Shown here piece by piece: positions 1 to 13,120 of a stretch of DNA of 64,000 nt. The translations under genes and the position numbers were made by a program. Within the stretch, counting starts at the first letter, position 1; each line of letters starts with the position of its first letter. This DNA comes from Gossypium raimondii (Eukaryota > Streptophyta > Magnoliopsida > Malvales > Malvaceae): positions 310,001 through 374,000 of the forward strand of contig NC_068577.1 in NCBI RefSeq assembly GCF_025698545.1, in the 5' to 3' direction. A model generated the notes under the pieces. It saw nothing but the letters and a program-made list of their open reading frames with translations. It made no database searches and had not been told where the DNA came from.

Positions 1-1
1 T

Positions 2-163
2 TCAGTCACAACGCAACATTCGATGAATAGAGCATAGTTCCATCAGTTGACTATCAGCTGCTCCTCCCTTTGCAATCATCTCCATCGGCAGAGCATTATC
101 ACTCTCAACCTCTAACTGACGAAACCCTTTCTCCCATGCTATACGTAGCCCCTCCAAGATAGC
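2..163 (-). mobile_element. LINE-type RNase H domain fragment
   Basis: Read on the minus strand this gives 53 residues and a stop. It contains GLRIAWEKGFRQLEVESDNA, the pattern of the RNase H-like (RVT_3) domain found at the C-terminus of plant LINE polyproteins and related orphan genes. The fragment starts without a methionine and continues no recognisable reverse transcriptase upstream, so it is a remnant. Confidence 0.65.
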
Positions 164-1071
164 TCAAGTTAACTCAACATTGACTCAAGATTGATAACAA
201 CACCGTGATAAATAATTTAATCTAATTTTTTTTCATTTTAGTGATTCATAATGATTTGGTTTTAAAATATTTTAATACATATTTTATAATAATTGAATTA
301 TTATTTTTTAAATTTATTGTATAATTAAAGGTGGTATTATCAAAAGTGCTAGTTTACATGTTGATAAGATAATTAATTTAGGACCCGTACCAAGTTTTTG
401 TACTGAATCTTAATTTGAGTGGTATCGTTATTGATGCAACAATATAAACAATATGAGTCCGAACGCACATAAGCGCACGTAATAGCCACTTAATTGTATC
501 TATATATTTGGTTGTTTCTTAACTTGACCCTTTCCTTTTCCTAACCAAAATTTGATCATGGATCCTTCTAAGAAGAAGTCTTAATGTTTAGCCATTGCTG
601 TATACATAACCTTTGAGACAATGGATTCATTTTTGAGAGATTTTCCTTCATGATATATTGTGCAACTTAATAGTAATTCCTTGTAACAGGAGGTTGGAGT
701 TTCTTGGTTGAGGGGATTCCCTCAAATTTTTTCACTTCATGTTTACGTAAGGGCATTGGCTCATGGAAGTAGGAAAAGCCCATCAAATATATAGTTATAC
801 AAGTTTCTTTTTCTTTTGTTTAAAACAAGTCACAATTTGGGTATAGTTAGGTATATTTTTGTAAATATTAAGATTCATATATGTTGGAATATAAATCAAT
901 AAGATGCACTTTGTATGAGAAATAGTAATTCAATTGCGTATACACTAACCCTTTCCAACATTTTTGCTTCAATTTTCCTAGTTCAATTCACTATATACTT
1001 TCACTATACTCTTAAATCAGATGATAATACACACTCAAATATGCTTAAACCCATGACCTTTTAATTGTTAC
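164..1071. other. AT-rich intergenic stretch, no gene seen
   Basis: About 0.9 kb of AT-rich DNA with no supported coding region or RNA gene between the RNase H fragment and the solo LTR. Confidence 0.5.
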
Positions 1072-3385
1072 TGTCGAGACCCTCTTTTTTATATCGACTT
1101 TTATTTAAAAATGAACGAAGATGGGAGTCGCAACCAATCTTTTATTAGGTGTGATCGGATCACCTTGTAATTTGATTATTTTAATAAAAGTTTGATTTAC
1201 TAAAACAATAATTTTGGTCTACAAATCCCGGAAATGGGTTCGGGAGTCGATTACGCACGAGGAAGGATTAGCACCCTCGTAACGCCCAAAATTGGTACCT
1301 ATTTGATTAATTTATGTCTTAGTGTCGAGAGTTTGAAAATTTGAAGAGAATTTAAACACAATCCTACCTTGCATGATGATATTTTTTTAATCACTTAAAT
1401 AAATTAAAACATATGCAAAAGGCCTTCTTATCTTGAGATAATCAAAATGAAAATGTCATGTCCTGTAAATTAGGTCACGACATCTCGAGTCCTCGAAGGT
1501 AAGCTTGCTCATTTTTAAAATTATTATTTAAATCACATATGTTTTAGTTTTAAAAAAGATATTCGGTTATCTAGGTTACAAAAGAAAATTGAACCCCGTG
1601 AGTTAGGGCACAACTTCTCAAATCTCCCAAATATAGAACATTGTCTTGATTTTGAAAATTTTCCCTTTTTTTTTTATGTATCGAGTAAAACGAATGTAAC
1701 ATCTAAAACAATGCATATTTAACTTGTTTGGGCATAGCATGAAAATGCGTAAGTATGTTTAAACACGATTCATGACATGGTTATAGCAAAATAAAATGAT
1801 AGCGCATAAAAATGAAACAATGATATACAAAAATAAAAATATCATACTATAGTAAATGACGATGATATAACTATAGTAATAATAAAACACCAAATAATAA
1901 CAATGGCAATAATCGAATTATAATTACTAATTCTAATACTAATTAAATAATAATAGGAAAAATAAATAATGATGATGATGATGATGATAATACGAACAAC
2001 AAGTGCATAAATAAAGGAAATATAAACGTCATAATTTTTAAATATATAAAAGGGTAAGAGATAATAAATAGATAAATAAATAAATAAATAATATATAAAA
2101 AGAAATCTATAAAGGGTCGAAATTAAATAAAATTAAGGGCTAAATTGTAAATAAAAAAAGCAAAATGAAGGACCAAAATAAAACGCACGAAAAGGAACAA
2201 GGACTAGATGGGAAATTATTCCCAGTCCCAAAAACGCGCCGTTTCAGGAGGGACCGAAACGAAACAAAATCAAAATTATAGGGTAAAAATTAAAAAATAA
2301 AAAAGAAACAGGACTAAATTGAAACCAGCGGCAAAAGTGAAAGGACGAACAGAATAAATAGACCCCCATATCAAAAACACGCGAATCTTGTGCGGTTCAG
2401 GTCGGGTCGTCGAGTCCTGATTCAAAACGACGTCGTTTTGGGATTTATGGACTCAGGCCAGAACAATGTCGTTCTGACCCCTATTTAAGTTAAAAATCCG
2501 AAAAAAAAATCATTTCAGCTTAGTTTAAAAAAAATGAAAACCCTCTTTTTTTTCTCTGAAAGCCATTCCCCATCCGGCCAAGAACCGTCGGACCCCCGTC
2601 GTGGCCACCGACCGCCGACAACTCCCAAAATCCCTTTTAAACCCCCTTTTAGCCTAGAACCTCAATTTGGAGTCAAACATTCTAGATTCAAGGCAAAACT
2701 CTCAAAAAAAGGGAAGACCTTTCAACTCACGATGCCCTTCGCCGCGGCCTTGGCCGAATCCCCAGGGATTCGACTGCCTCTCAGACCGGAGGGGACACTG
2801 ACTGTGGCGCGAAGGCGAAAAGGCAAGTAAGGTTTAATTTTTTTATTATATTTTATTTGCTTCGAAAGTAAAAATCAGAAGATAAAAAAATACTACCTTT
2901 TTGAAACTTGATGCTTTTTTTTGTATTTTCTATAAAAAAAACTTACAATTTGTGGTATTGGCCTTTATAGTCATGAGTTACATATTGTTTGTTATTATTT
3001 TTATTTGTTTTTGCATTTTCTTCGCTGTTTTCTTGTTGTTTCTACTTCTGTCTTTTTTTTTTCTCTTTACAGGTGGCGGTGGAGGGTCAACAGAGAGGAA
3101 AGAAGCCTGCCCTTTGCCATTTTGGTGAAACGGAGGCAAAGGCACATCAGGCCTCGAGACGAGGAGCGTGCTGACATGGCCAAGGGCAGCGGCACAGGGG
3201 CTTTAGGGTTTTTGGTTTTTACTGAAAAATGTTTAGGTTGTGGGCCTGTAATTGGGTCTTAGGGTTTTTTTTAAATTCGGCCTTGTAATTTGGGCTGACA
3301 TGTTTTGTAATTGGACTTTTGATTTGTTTTTGGTTTTTTTTTTGTTTGGTTTCTGTTTGGGCCCGGGCTAAATTGGGCCTCTACA
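1072..3385. mobile_element. Probable solo LTR, 2.3 kb, likely Ty3/gypsy
   Basis: The block opens with TGTCGAGACC and closes with GGGCCTCTACA, the TG..CA ends of an LTR. It is flanked by similar 5-bp direct repeats (1067-1071 and 3386-3390). No gag, pol or second LTR accompanies it. A diverged truncated copy in the same orientation lies at about 42880-44905, which shows it is dispersed. It includes an 18-bp perfect palindrome at 2423-2440, a GAT microsatellite near 1971-1990 and an AAAT microsatellite near 2065-2090. The gypsy label rests on resemblance to long cotton gypsy LTRs from memory. It looks fairly old. Short reading frames inside it are not host genes. Confidence 0.6.
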
Positions 3386-5344
3386 GCTACAATAGCAACA
3401 GTACCAACTGAATTAAAACTTAAGAGGTAGTTAAATATATATTAATTTATATGGAATTAATTCGAACCATATAAGACATTAGATTATGGCACACCCACAA
3501 TATGGGTGAAAAACATAATTATGTCAAATATATTCATAAAAAACAATATAAACTAGAAATCCTATTACACTTGTATGTGTGTGGAAACCACAAATTTAGA
3601 ACACAAACACGCAGGGCCTCGACCCCCCTAAAATAGAAATTTTATCATTTTGGCCCTTTAAATTTTTAAAAATTTTAAATTAGTAAAGGTAAAATTGTAC
3701 TTTAGCCCCCTAAAAATTATAAAAATTGATTTAATCCTTTAAAAATTATAAAGATATAGACAATATAATTTTGGCCCCCCAAAATTTAACAAAAACTTCT
3801 GAATAGTTTAGTGACTTAAATGAAAAGTTTTGAATAGTCCAATGATCATTTTGTAACTTTTTGAAGTTGAGTGACCAAAACGTAAAATTACTAATAGTTT
3901 AGTGACCTTAGATGCAATTTACCCTAAAATGAAAAAAAAATGATCCACTTCCTTGCTTTCTCTTTTTTTCTCCTTTTACATCTACTTTCTTATCATTCGT
4001 TTAAGACTATATATCTATGTCGCCTATATAATTTATGTAAATCCCCTTTGGTCAAAGCAACCAACATATTGTCAAGAATTAAAGAAAGCATCAAAATTAA
4101 AGTTCCATAAACTTCAAGCTAACCTTCACCATGTAGCCAAGTGGATTGGAAAATTATACAAGTGATTAAATAAAAATTCATTGAACTTTCTCTTGAAAGA
4201 GATAGCTCTACCATTCAAGAAAATAGTTTTTGCAAGAGATAATGGCCCATAATAAACTATCGATCCTCTAATGTAGAGAAGTACTTATTTTTTAGGGCAG
4301 TCTTAGTCAAGTTTAGAACTTGTTGAGAATGATCAATCTTTTATTACATCCAATATCAAAGTTCTCATGCTTGAACGTTTCTCTTTTTTTAGTAGTCATT
4401 TCGAGCTATAATATTGGCTAATTGACTTCTAATGGATGGTTTAAAGAACCAACTCAAGAATTATTGGTTTTTTTTTTTTATTTCCTGTGTTCATTTTAGT
4501 CCGAAATTCACGGTTGTCTCTCTTAATAATGTTATCTCTAAAGTTTGAACTTGGGTTCTCTTCTTGAGAGTACAATGTACTCATCATTACACCCGACATT
4601 TGTTAGCTACGTTTAAAAAGAAAAGGAAAAGTGAATAAAATTTTGGGTATCATATTTCCATTTGGTTCTTCAAATGTTGGAAACTTGGCATAAAGACCTA
4701 TTCAATTCAGCCAAGTAAAATAGCTCTCTTTTTTTGTATTTTTTGGATAAAGAAAACCCTTTCAACATCCACTCATGTTACCATTCTTTTCCTCCATCTT
4801 GATGGTTATTTAAGCTAAAAGTTCTTCATAACTCTAGGTAGCCTTTCCAACCAAATAATAATACCAATCTTTTTTGTTGCAATGCAAAAATCCAAAGGCT
4901 CTTTTATTTTCCACATTTTATGTATTCCACTTTTTAATGAAAAGAGGATTAAAAAAAGAAATTGAGGTGACATTTATTTAAAGCATAGCAAAGCACTTGT
5001 TTCCCTCATTGCTTACTTGAAAAAAAGAAGGGTTTTGAGTTAATTTCCTGACCAAAAAGCCTTCAATTATTAAACCTCATTCAAAAAAAAGTTTTGGTCA
5101 AAGATGATCTCTTTATCTCCTTCCAAATTGAATCTCCTTAAACCACTCCTGCATTCTCCTTTATAGCTTTTCTCCTTTTGTGGTTTGATTATTTCTTTTC
5201 TTATTAGATTAAAGTAGAAATTAGTATTAAAATAGAGATTATGCACAATGAACAAATCTATTTTATAATTAGAAAAAAATCTACTTAGACACAATTAAAG
5301 AGTGAAATAAATGATTGTAGGTGTTGATATTTAAATTTTAAAAT
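3386..5344. other. Intergenic DNA with two MITE fragments
   Basis: No gene seen. About 3612-3760 is a fragment, in reverse, of the hAT-like element complete at 30404-30659 (shared blocks of ggcccttt and cccccta type). About 3785-3925 matches one arm of the foldback element at 16275-16887, ending in the same tttaccct tip. The rest is AT-rich and unassigned. Confidence 0.45.
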
Positions 5345-5757
5345 TGATTATGTTGATCACTAATAAGTGTTGGGTGTAATGACAATACGTTAAATTGTAC
5401 TTTATAACTAGTCAGATTAACGGTGATGGTAATGTAACATCTTATGATGTGACGTCTTAGAATAGTTAGTAATCAATGATTCTGGGCTTCCTCACGTGCA
5501 CCTCACATATGTTTGGCAAAGGTGGGTACTATATGAGGTTCGCCTCTAGTGAGGTGGATACGCATGATTCGCTAGAGGGTCGACTCTTCGCAGGAGGACA
5601 CGTGTTAAGCTTCACAAGGGGCACGTATTGGAGTTTGCAATGTAGGTATAATAGCACTTTTAAGAAGAGAACACAAAGTCAAACCTTAGAGACAACATTG
5701 TTTGGAGAAACCCCAAACACAAACTGTAAAATGAACATGAAAGATAGAAAAAGTTGA
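5345..5757 (+). mobile_element. SINE (family B) split by an insertion
   Basis: 5345-5400 carries the left part of a tRNA-type SINE (tgttgggtgtaatgacaa, A-box-like). About 5650-5757 carries the right part (gtcaaaccttagagacaaca, B-box-like, then the tail tgtaaaatgaacatgaaaga). Other copies (about 6693-6830, 28865-29000, 32350-32450) have these parts joined, so roughly 250 bp has been inserted here. The insert contains two CACGTG boxes (near 5495 and 5600) but has no recognisable ends. Confidence 0.45.
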
Positions 5758-6690
5758 AGTAAATCTCGAGTTAATCCATATGACCTTTGGTCACAGCTAA
5801 TTGCTAATTTGCTAATAGCTTTAGAAGACAGCATAGACTTTAATGAGGAAAGAAATTTTAGTTGGTGGGTTTTATTCTTCCAAGTTCAGAAAAATGCTTA
5901 CCACATGATTTAGCTAAGTATATTTGTATGTTTAAAGAAAAAGGTAATTGACCCTTACATCTCAAGCTCTTTTTTCTTTTTAATTTTACCCTATTAACGG
6001 ATTTTATTTTGTTTATATAATTCAAGAATATAATCTATACTATTATATTATTATTTTATATAAAAGAAAAACCCAAAAGATCTAGGAATTTTTTATAGGT
6101 AAATTTTGGAATTAGTCACTCAACTATGAAAATTTTAATTTAATCACTAATGTTTTAGATCATTCCTATTTTGGTCACTCGGTTAGTGGAAGTGATAGAC
6201 ATGGCCTTTGTTAATCGGTATAATAACACATTTAGTTTTCAATACTTACACATTCTATCAATTTAATCCTCAAACACATATAATTAAATATAGATTATAC
6301 TTGAACATACAATTTCAACTAAAAACTTCAACATAAGTCTTAATACTTTAACTACAATTCCAACTGTCAATCCACGGATCTTGTGTATACTTTGTCGTCT
6401 GGCTTAGTTTATGATAATTTTGTTTCCAATGTTCCAAGTTGTTTAAATGGCTCTAACTGAATTTCAATAAAAATAAATTAAAAGAGCTTGAATTATCAGC
6501 CCCTGCTATGAGTTGATTATGATGACAATTTAACTATACAACTTTTTTGTTTGGTTCAAATTATAGATGTTTTGTAAACATTAACTGAGTTGCAAGTTAT
6601 GTTGTTCTAAGTTGAAACATAATATAAATACACATGTAAAATATTAAAAAAAATTAAATCAATATAAAGTCATCCTACATTAATGCATTT
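5758..6690. other. Intergenic stretch, no gene seen
   Basis: AT-rich. About 6105-6190 resembles one arm of the foldback element at 16275-16887 (ttagtcactcaacta). Nothing else is recognised. Confidence 0.4.
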
Positions 6691-6692
6691 CC

Positions 6693-6830
6693 GACCAGTA
6701 AGTGTTGAATACAGGACAAAACACATTGCACTCCAAAAAAAACGCAAATTCAAACTTTGAAGATGATATTATTGAGAGAAGCAGCCATGAACTCCGAACA
6801 ATACCAAAAAGATAATTCAATGCATTTCCT
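6693..6830 (+). mobile_element. SINE (family B) copy
   Basis: The order of blocks (accagtaagtgttgaatac, then cattgcactcc, then aaattcaaactttgaagatg, then ccatgaactccgaacaa) is the same as in copies at 28865-29000 and 5345-5757. The B-box-like ttcaaactttg suggests a tRNA-derived pol III SINE. It lies about 250 bp downstream of the STT3 stop codon. Confidence 0.45.
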
Positions 6831-7076
6831 AACCTTTCATAGAAAGTTATGAAGCATAACAACCAAATAACTGAATACTATCAAATCTGCAAAAATGGGG
6901 TTCTAGAATCTTCAAAAAAAAAAAATCTAGAAAACCTAAGAGCCTTGAACATTGTCACCAACTCAGTTTCAAGAAAAATATAACTCATTGCTACAGCTAA
7001 TCTATAATTCAAGGTTCAAACTCAAAAACTCAAGTACAATTACAATTACCATGTCCTTTTCAAGATCAGTAAAGCC

Positions 7077-10000
7077 TTACCACCTATTATTTGGTGGTTT
7101 AACTTTATAAATACGAACTATCCAGTTAGACGTCGTAAATGCCTCTTCCAAGTGTTCTAGTTTAATGTCTTTATTCCCGATTTCAACACCTCGAGCTCGA
7201 TCATAGCTGCCGTATCAAGAAGCAATTGTGGGTATTTTTTTTTTTAGCAATGTAACTATAATAGACATGTATTGTGTGGTAAAGTACCATGGGCAATTTA
7301 ATCCATATACATTAAATTAAAGAGTAAATTGGTCCTTTCCGTTAAAAATTTTATCTATTTATTCTGTTAAAACTAACGTGGCTGACAGAATAACCAGTGA
7401 CATATGACGTGCCATGTGCACCTCATATTGACGTACAAGGTCCAATTTTCAACAGCAGAAATGGATGGAATTTTAACAAAAAGACTTATTTGCTCTTTAA
7501 TCTAATGTATAGGGACTAATTTTCTCATTTCTTAAGTAGAGGGGTAAAATGCAATCTAACTAGCCTACATGTTGCTTTTACCTATATTGTGTGCATATTT
7601 GATATTTTAGTACAAGCAAGTTGAAAATGCCAACTTACCCGGGAGGTTTGCCATATTCTGTCATCATCTCTCCGAACCGATAGTACGATAGCTTGTACCT
7701 AATCACATAAGTACGTATATGCATGAAGAATTTAGAACACAGAGGCATTAGAGAGTGCTAAAGTATGAATATAAACCATCTGAGAACTTACATGAGGCAG
7801 TTCAACATCTTAGGAGCTGCACCTTTGTCAACGCGATATTCCCCATTAACGAGGTAATCAGGTTCCTTGATTACGGGGAATACTCCACCTCCAATTCTCA
7901 CCATCCACAAAAATCTGTTTCACAATAAAATGTAATTCGAATACAATTACATTAGTATAGATTATAAACTTAAATGTAAATATTGTCTAGACAAATGACC
8001 ATTGACAATGATTTTCAAATTCTAGATGGTGGCATGTATAGTTAATAACAGATATGGCTTCCTATTCTTTTTTCATCTTTCTCAGCTCATGTTGGGCAGA
8101 TTTTTATACAATCTCTTATGTTAGGCACACCAGACATCTACAATACCCGGACTTGGGGATGAGTGCCAAATACAGATACATGTCTAACATGAGCATGCTC
8201 AACTATCCAAATATGAATAGTGCGAATGTTAAAGCAAAAAATCAAGAACAATGAACCATTCAATGCATCTTTCACAAGGCCTAATGTTTTGCAGATAGAC
8301 AAAAATAATGAATGGAATAGGCGAAAATGATTTCCAATCTTACTTGTTAATATCATCAGATGAATAACCCGTAACACCTCCGAAGACAACTAAAACATAA
8401 TCCACATCAAGTGATCTTATTATCTCATATGCCTCGTCTTCATAAGATGACATTGCACGCCCCACAGTAGCAATATGTGTATTATTCCAAGTGTTGTTAT
8501 CAACAATAACAGTTCTGTTTCCCATGGCAGTGATTTGATACCCGTAATCCCACCAAGACATCACCTTAGCATCCGGGGGAGTATTTTGCCGAAGCCAAAA
8601 GTATGCCTCACGATAATCATCAAAGATAACTCTATTCCCATGAGCACCTCTTGCAGCCAGCACAATTGAAGGAGATGAATAAGCCTCTGAAGTGACCCAT
8701 GTACAGTGGGTAGCATACCTACTGAGCAAGTAAAAAGCACCAAAGAGCAATGCCATAGCTCCATTTTTCTGGAAAGGCTGGGATTGATCGAGTGAAGCCT
8801 ATTTGGAAAATAAACAAGATTGGTTATTTATAGGGTACACTTGCAAACAAACCAAAAGGACCTAGAAACATAAACTCCATGCATTTTCTCAAAACTCTTC
8901 TAGCGGTCCAAAAACCATTAGGACATGTATATATAAAACTGCATATGATGAATCAGAAGCCACAAGGCATTAATACAAAAACTGGAATTCAATGTTTTAG
9001 AAGCTTTTTCAAGAGACTAAGAAAACAAATGACAGTCAATGGCCATTAATTTGGGGCAAAAGCTGCTGCTTGATTTAAGAAACAGTTATCTGATTATTAA
9101 AAATAAAGCATTACTTGCTAAATGGAGTTGGAAGTTTGCTGTTGATCAGAAGGATTCTTTATGAAAAAGAGTCATTATGGCAAAGTATGGTTCAGAAATG
9201 GCTTCCAGAGGAAACACTCAGATCAACTTAGTTGACACTAAGTACTTCATTTTACTTCCTAATCTAGAGTGAGAATGATTCATAAGACAAAATATATAAG
9301 ACATGGAAGAAACAGATAACTAACTTTTGATGCAAGAGCAGAGGCATCTGTTATCCATGTTTCTCAACCATATTATCATGAACTTAGGAATCCAAATAAT
9401 ACTAGTTAGCTCATAAGCTTATTAGAGAGAATATTACTTTAAAAGCAATAAATAAAGAACTCGAGTTCTCTACAAAATTGATCCACAAAACAATATAAAT
9501 AAATATCATTTAAGCATGCGGCAAATATAAGTTCAATCCAGCTTCCCTGTTTTAATTATATATATGTAAAGAAAAGCAAGTTCAAAACTAAAGAAACCTT
9601 TAAATAAGCTACCAACTGTGACGTACTCAATCACCAAAATATGGAAGTTAACTAAAATAGAAGGAAATAGTTGTCAGAATTTATATTCCATTAGTCACCT
9701 TACTACAAAATCCAGAGAAAAGTAAACCAATGGATCAATTATAAATATCTAGAATGTCCTTAATTAGTGCCATTAATGAAACTCTTTCCATAATCTTTTA
9801 TGGCACAAAATCTAAGTGATTTTGATTTACATAACTTCTACCCTATAACACTGAAAGCGTAATGTCACACTGGGATGGAAAGGAGAAGCAAGAAATAGAA
9901 AAGTGCAGGAGGAATCGGCAAAGGACCTTCTTCTATTTTGGAGCTTTGAGCAAAATAGATATTTCCAAAATAACTTGGTAAAAGATACAAAAACGTTAAA

Positions 10001-12273
10001 TAAAAAATAGGAATCAGAACTAATAGAAGCTACTTCGGGCCTTTCGCCGGATTGTCTGTAAGCTGTGATTTCAAAATCACAATAAAAATGCAGTAATTGA
10101 TGGAAAGAGCTCCCACAAACAGCTTAGTGGGATTATTAGGCCTTACATTAGTAACAACAAGCTTCCTAATCAAGTTCTCTCATTTCACACGTAACATTAG
10201 AAAATGATAGAAACTCTCTAAGAAAAGTTCATTAAATGTCCAAAGTAACTAAATGATGCTACTGAATATGCCGGAAAAAGGCAGAATAACTGGCTAATTC
10301 AACAATAATGTCTAAAATAAGTCATTATCATCAATGCATTACAAAGCCATTCTGTAAACAGAGTAATAACAATAATAATAATAATAAATGAAAAAAACAA
10401 TGGACCCTTACTAGTTAGCAAAGAAAGTGCATTAAAACCAATTCTTATTACTACAAATGTCAGTGTTCTGGGTCTTTTTTTCTTAGACAAAGGACCACAA
10501 GCATTGTTATTTCAGTAGCATAAACTCAAATCTAAGGGAAAAGCAGGCATATTCATGTCAAACAACTGAGGGAGAGATATCATAACAGTAAAACTAAAGC
10601 ATTACTAATTTTACATGCATTACAAGAGACAAACAAGCAAAATATCAGAGGAAGGGAAGAGAAATAGAGAGACAATGGCAGGAAAGGATAACCTTAGAAG
10701 AGGCCTTTGCACTGCTAGTTCCTTTAGTGGAACCAATCTGGGCAACCTTGTTCTTTGACCTCAACAGAACAGTCAAATTCTTCACAGTGGCAGAAACAGC
10801 AATAGCACTAATAAGGCAAACTGCAGGTGTAGCAACAAGAATCAACCGAACCATGACACCAGCAAAATACATGCTTGTGAGACCATACATGACAATAAAT
10901 ATAGTGGCATCTGACAACCGTTTGAAGCAAAAGTAAAGACCAGCTGGGAAAAGGAAAAGCAGGATATGGAAATCAAACATGAAAGATGACCATGCTGTTG
11001 GCTGATGCTCAGAGACAGATGCAATAATGGGGATGTGATCCTTCGCATAGGTTGGATCCAACAAAGAGTAAAACCTTCCTGTCCATGGTGAAATATAGCC
11101 AGATGCCATGCCTACTCCCAAAGCAATACCTCCCGCAGCTACTGCACAGGTCACAGTGATACTCAAAAACTCTTGAAACAATTTCGTGTCACTAAGCATG
11201 TGCTTCACCCAATCCAAAAAGTAGAAAACCTGCACAAGTAGTCCAAATGAACTAAATGAATGTTTTTATTTCCAGCTTACCACTAACTTCATATTACTAA
11301 AGACAAATTTCCCCCCATTTTCAAGCACTAATTGCTTAAAGTCTTAAAACTACTAAAATACTACCACAAGTACATTTGAAGAGACTAAAAAGAAATGAAG
11401 CTTTGATATAATGTGCAAAACCTGCATCAAGAAGAAGACACCCATGGCAGCCATATGTTCACCAGATTGTACATGTTGAAACCCAACAAATCGAATCTGC
11501 ATTGCCAGCAACATTCCCAAAATATACATACAATTATAAGCAACATATAGCCTCATGGAATACCTCCCAGTTATCAAAAGCACCAATACATAAAGTGGGA
11601 TTAAGTTAATAATAAAAACGTATCCTCCCCAAGCTGAAACCATGTAAAAATAACCAAAAGCCGAAGCTAAACCCCAAGCCAAAGAACCCTTATTAACCGC
11701 CTTCACGAACAAATAAAACGTGAAAAGCAAAGCGAAAATGGCAACTCCTTCATTATCATAAGAGCCAGCTACGGACCTAGATATGTAACCAGGACAAACA
11801 GCAATCAAAATCGCAGCAACAAGCCCAGCCCCAGAATCCCAAATTTCTTTCCCAAAGAAATAAGCAACAAGGGTCGTATTCGAAGCGAAAAACGGAGCCG
11901 TTAAAACACAGACTTCACGTATATGGACTGCGAAACGAAGGAAATGAAGGAGGCGATAAATGAGGGCGGCGGTGACCATGAGACCAGGGTAAAGAGTACC
12001 ACCCACGATTCGGCCTAAAGGGTACCAGCTTTCATAGTCGAACCAGTTCCAGAAATCGTAGAAACCATGTTGGGTAAGATACAGGGTAGTACGGTAGTTG
12101 AAGTAAGGGTCGAATTCATGGATCATGGATTCATAACGGAGGACAGAGAAGAGACGGGTAATGAAGGCTAAGATGTAAACAAGACAGAGGATTGAGACTC
12201 GGATAAGGAGTTCTTGTTGCTTTGTTTTGAGTTTGAAAGGTTTGAGGAGATCTGATGTGGAAGAGTTCGACAT
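7077..12273 (-). CDS. STT3B: Oligosaccharyltransferase catalytic subunit STT3 (STT3B-like)
   Basis: Catalytic subunit of the ER oligosaccharyltransferase, which moves the lipid-linked glycan to Asn in N-X-S/T sites. Six exons join in frame: 12273-11422, 11229-10693, 8798-8344, 7914-7792, 7698-7639, 7206-7077. All introns are GT..AG. The product is 718 aa, close to the roughly 700-780 aa of the family, with many membrane segments. Visible motifs are EFD at 53-55 in [13 protein letters not shown] at 173-175 in GSYDNE, SVSE at 355-358, and the catalytic-site signature WWDYG at 545-549. The next segment DNNTWNNTH carries N-glycosylation sequons. The N-terminus is short and the end is PPNNRW. The B assignment rests on remembered Arabidopsis paralogue lengths and sequence and is less certain than STT3 itself. 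Intron 2 holds a LINE fragment and intron 5 a MITE. No breaks were seen. Confidence 0.95.
7278..7583. mobile_element. Mutator-type MITE in STT3 intron 5
   Basis: The left end GGTAAAG and the right end TTTTACC(T) are inverted. Flanks gtattgtgt (7269-7277) and atattgtgt (7584-7592) give an 8/9 match, the target-site length of Mutator elements. Internal text (taaattggtcctttccgtta, gggactaattttctcattt) recurs at 55591-55940, 60557-60690 and 63220-63341. Confidence 0.6.
9055..9235 (+). mobile_element. LINE reverse-transcriptase tail fragment in STT3 intron 2
   Basis: Plus-strand translation from about 9098 reads [20 protein letters not shown], a stop, then KRVIMAKYG. This is the segment between the RT and zf-RVT regions of plant LINE ORF2 (family pattern NKALLGKWLWRF...LWRRVVVAKYG). 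It is antisense to STT3. Only this short piece is present. Confidence 0.65.
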
Positions 12274-12466
12274 CGTTGGGTTGCTGCAGATTTTGGGTTT
12301 TGGATTGTTTTAGAAGATCATGTCATGAAAATGGGGGAAATGTGGTGAAGATTCAGCAAATGGAAGGGAGTGTTTTGAGATATACTATACTTTGTAGTTG
12401 ACGTAGTTCTTATCGAACTGCTCTAAAAGTCAAAGCCCTTTTTGGGTAATTAATAAAAGGGAAATT

Positions 12467-12541
12467 TTTACCTAAGGTCACTAAACTATTAATAAATTTA
12501 CGTTTTGGTCACTTAACTTCAAATACTGATTGTTTATGGTC
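12467..12541 (-). mobile_element. Foldback MITE arm fragment
   Basis: The text cactaaactattaataaatt followed by cgttttggtcacttaac corresponds to one terminal arm of the element at 16275-16887. It abuts the LINE tail at about 12545, roughly 200 bp upstream of the STT3 start. Confidence 0.45.
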
Positions 12542-12544
12542 GTG

Positions 12545-13120
12545 ATCAATGGATTCCATCGAGTAGGGGTTGGGTTAAGTGTAACGTCGGTACCGCTGTT
12601 TTTCATTCCAATGGTGCTTCATCGTTCGCCCATAACGGAAGCTTCATTCACGGTTTCTCGAGTTTGCTTCCTAGTATTTTGAAGCCTGGTATGGCTGAGC
12701 TTATAGCTATTCGTGAACTACTCTCAATCTGACTGTCAAGCTGTTATCATGGCTCTTATTTCGTCAAAGCTACATCTTTCTGAATTTGGTGTCATCCTTT
12801 AGGAATGTGCTTCACTGAGTTTGTGTTTTCAGCGTTTGTCCTTTCGGTGGATACGGCTAACAGTCGATAATGCGGCTCAAAAACTTGCGCAAGTGACCTT
12901 ATTCTATACATTTCGTCAAACGTGGGAAGACTCCCCACTTTCTTCAGTGTTTTTTAGATTTGGACCGTTCCATGTCCAATACCAATACCAATAACGCTAA
13001 GTGCATAGGATTGGGTGTACGGCCTAAATCTTTTAGCTTGAGATTAATATTCGGATAATGTTAAGGTCTGCTTTTGTTTTTGCCTCTTATTAATGAATTC
13101 TACTTTCGAAAAAAAAATTA
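12545..13120 (+). mobile_element. 5'-truncated LINE tail (RNase H domain plus poly-A)
   Basis: Translation gives pieces of an RVT_3 RNase H domain: GWVKCNVGTAVF near the start, NGSFIHGFSS, GMAELIAIREL, SDCQAVIMALISSKLHLSEF and AAQKLAQVTLF, with shifts and a stop between them. The right end is a typical LINE tail (taatgaattctactttcg followed by a run of A at about 13109-13117). Truncation at the 5' end is usual for target-primed reverse transcription. Confidence 0.75.

Noticed and set aside
1960-2100. CRISPR-like regular repeats
   Set aside because: These are GAT and AAAT microsatellites inside an LTR; no spacers, and the window is nuclear plant DNA.
2534-3262. Overlapping open frames of 61-98 codons in the first LTR
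   Set aside because: They lie inside the solo LTR, are low in complexity or Phe-rich from T runs, and have no family resemblance.
10727-10936. Plus-strand frame opposite STT3 exon 2
   Set aside because: Antisense shadow of conserved STT3 coding sequence.
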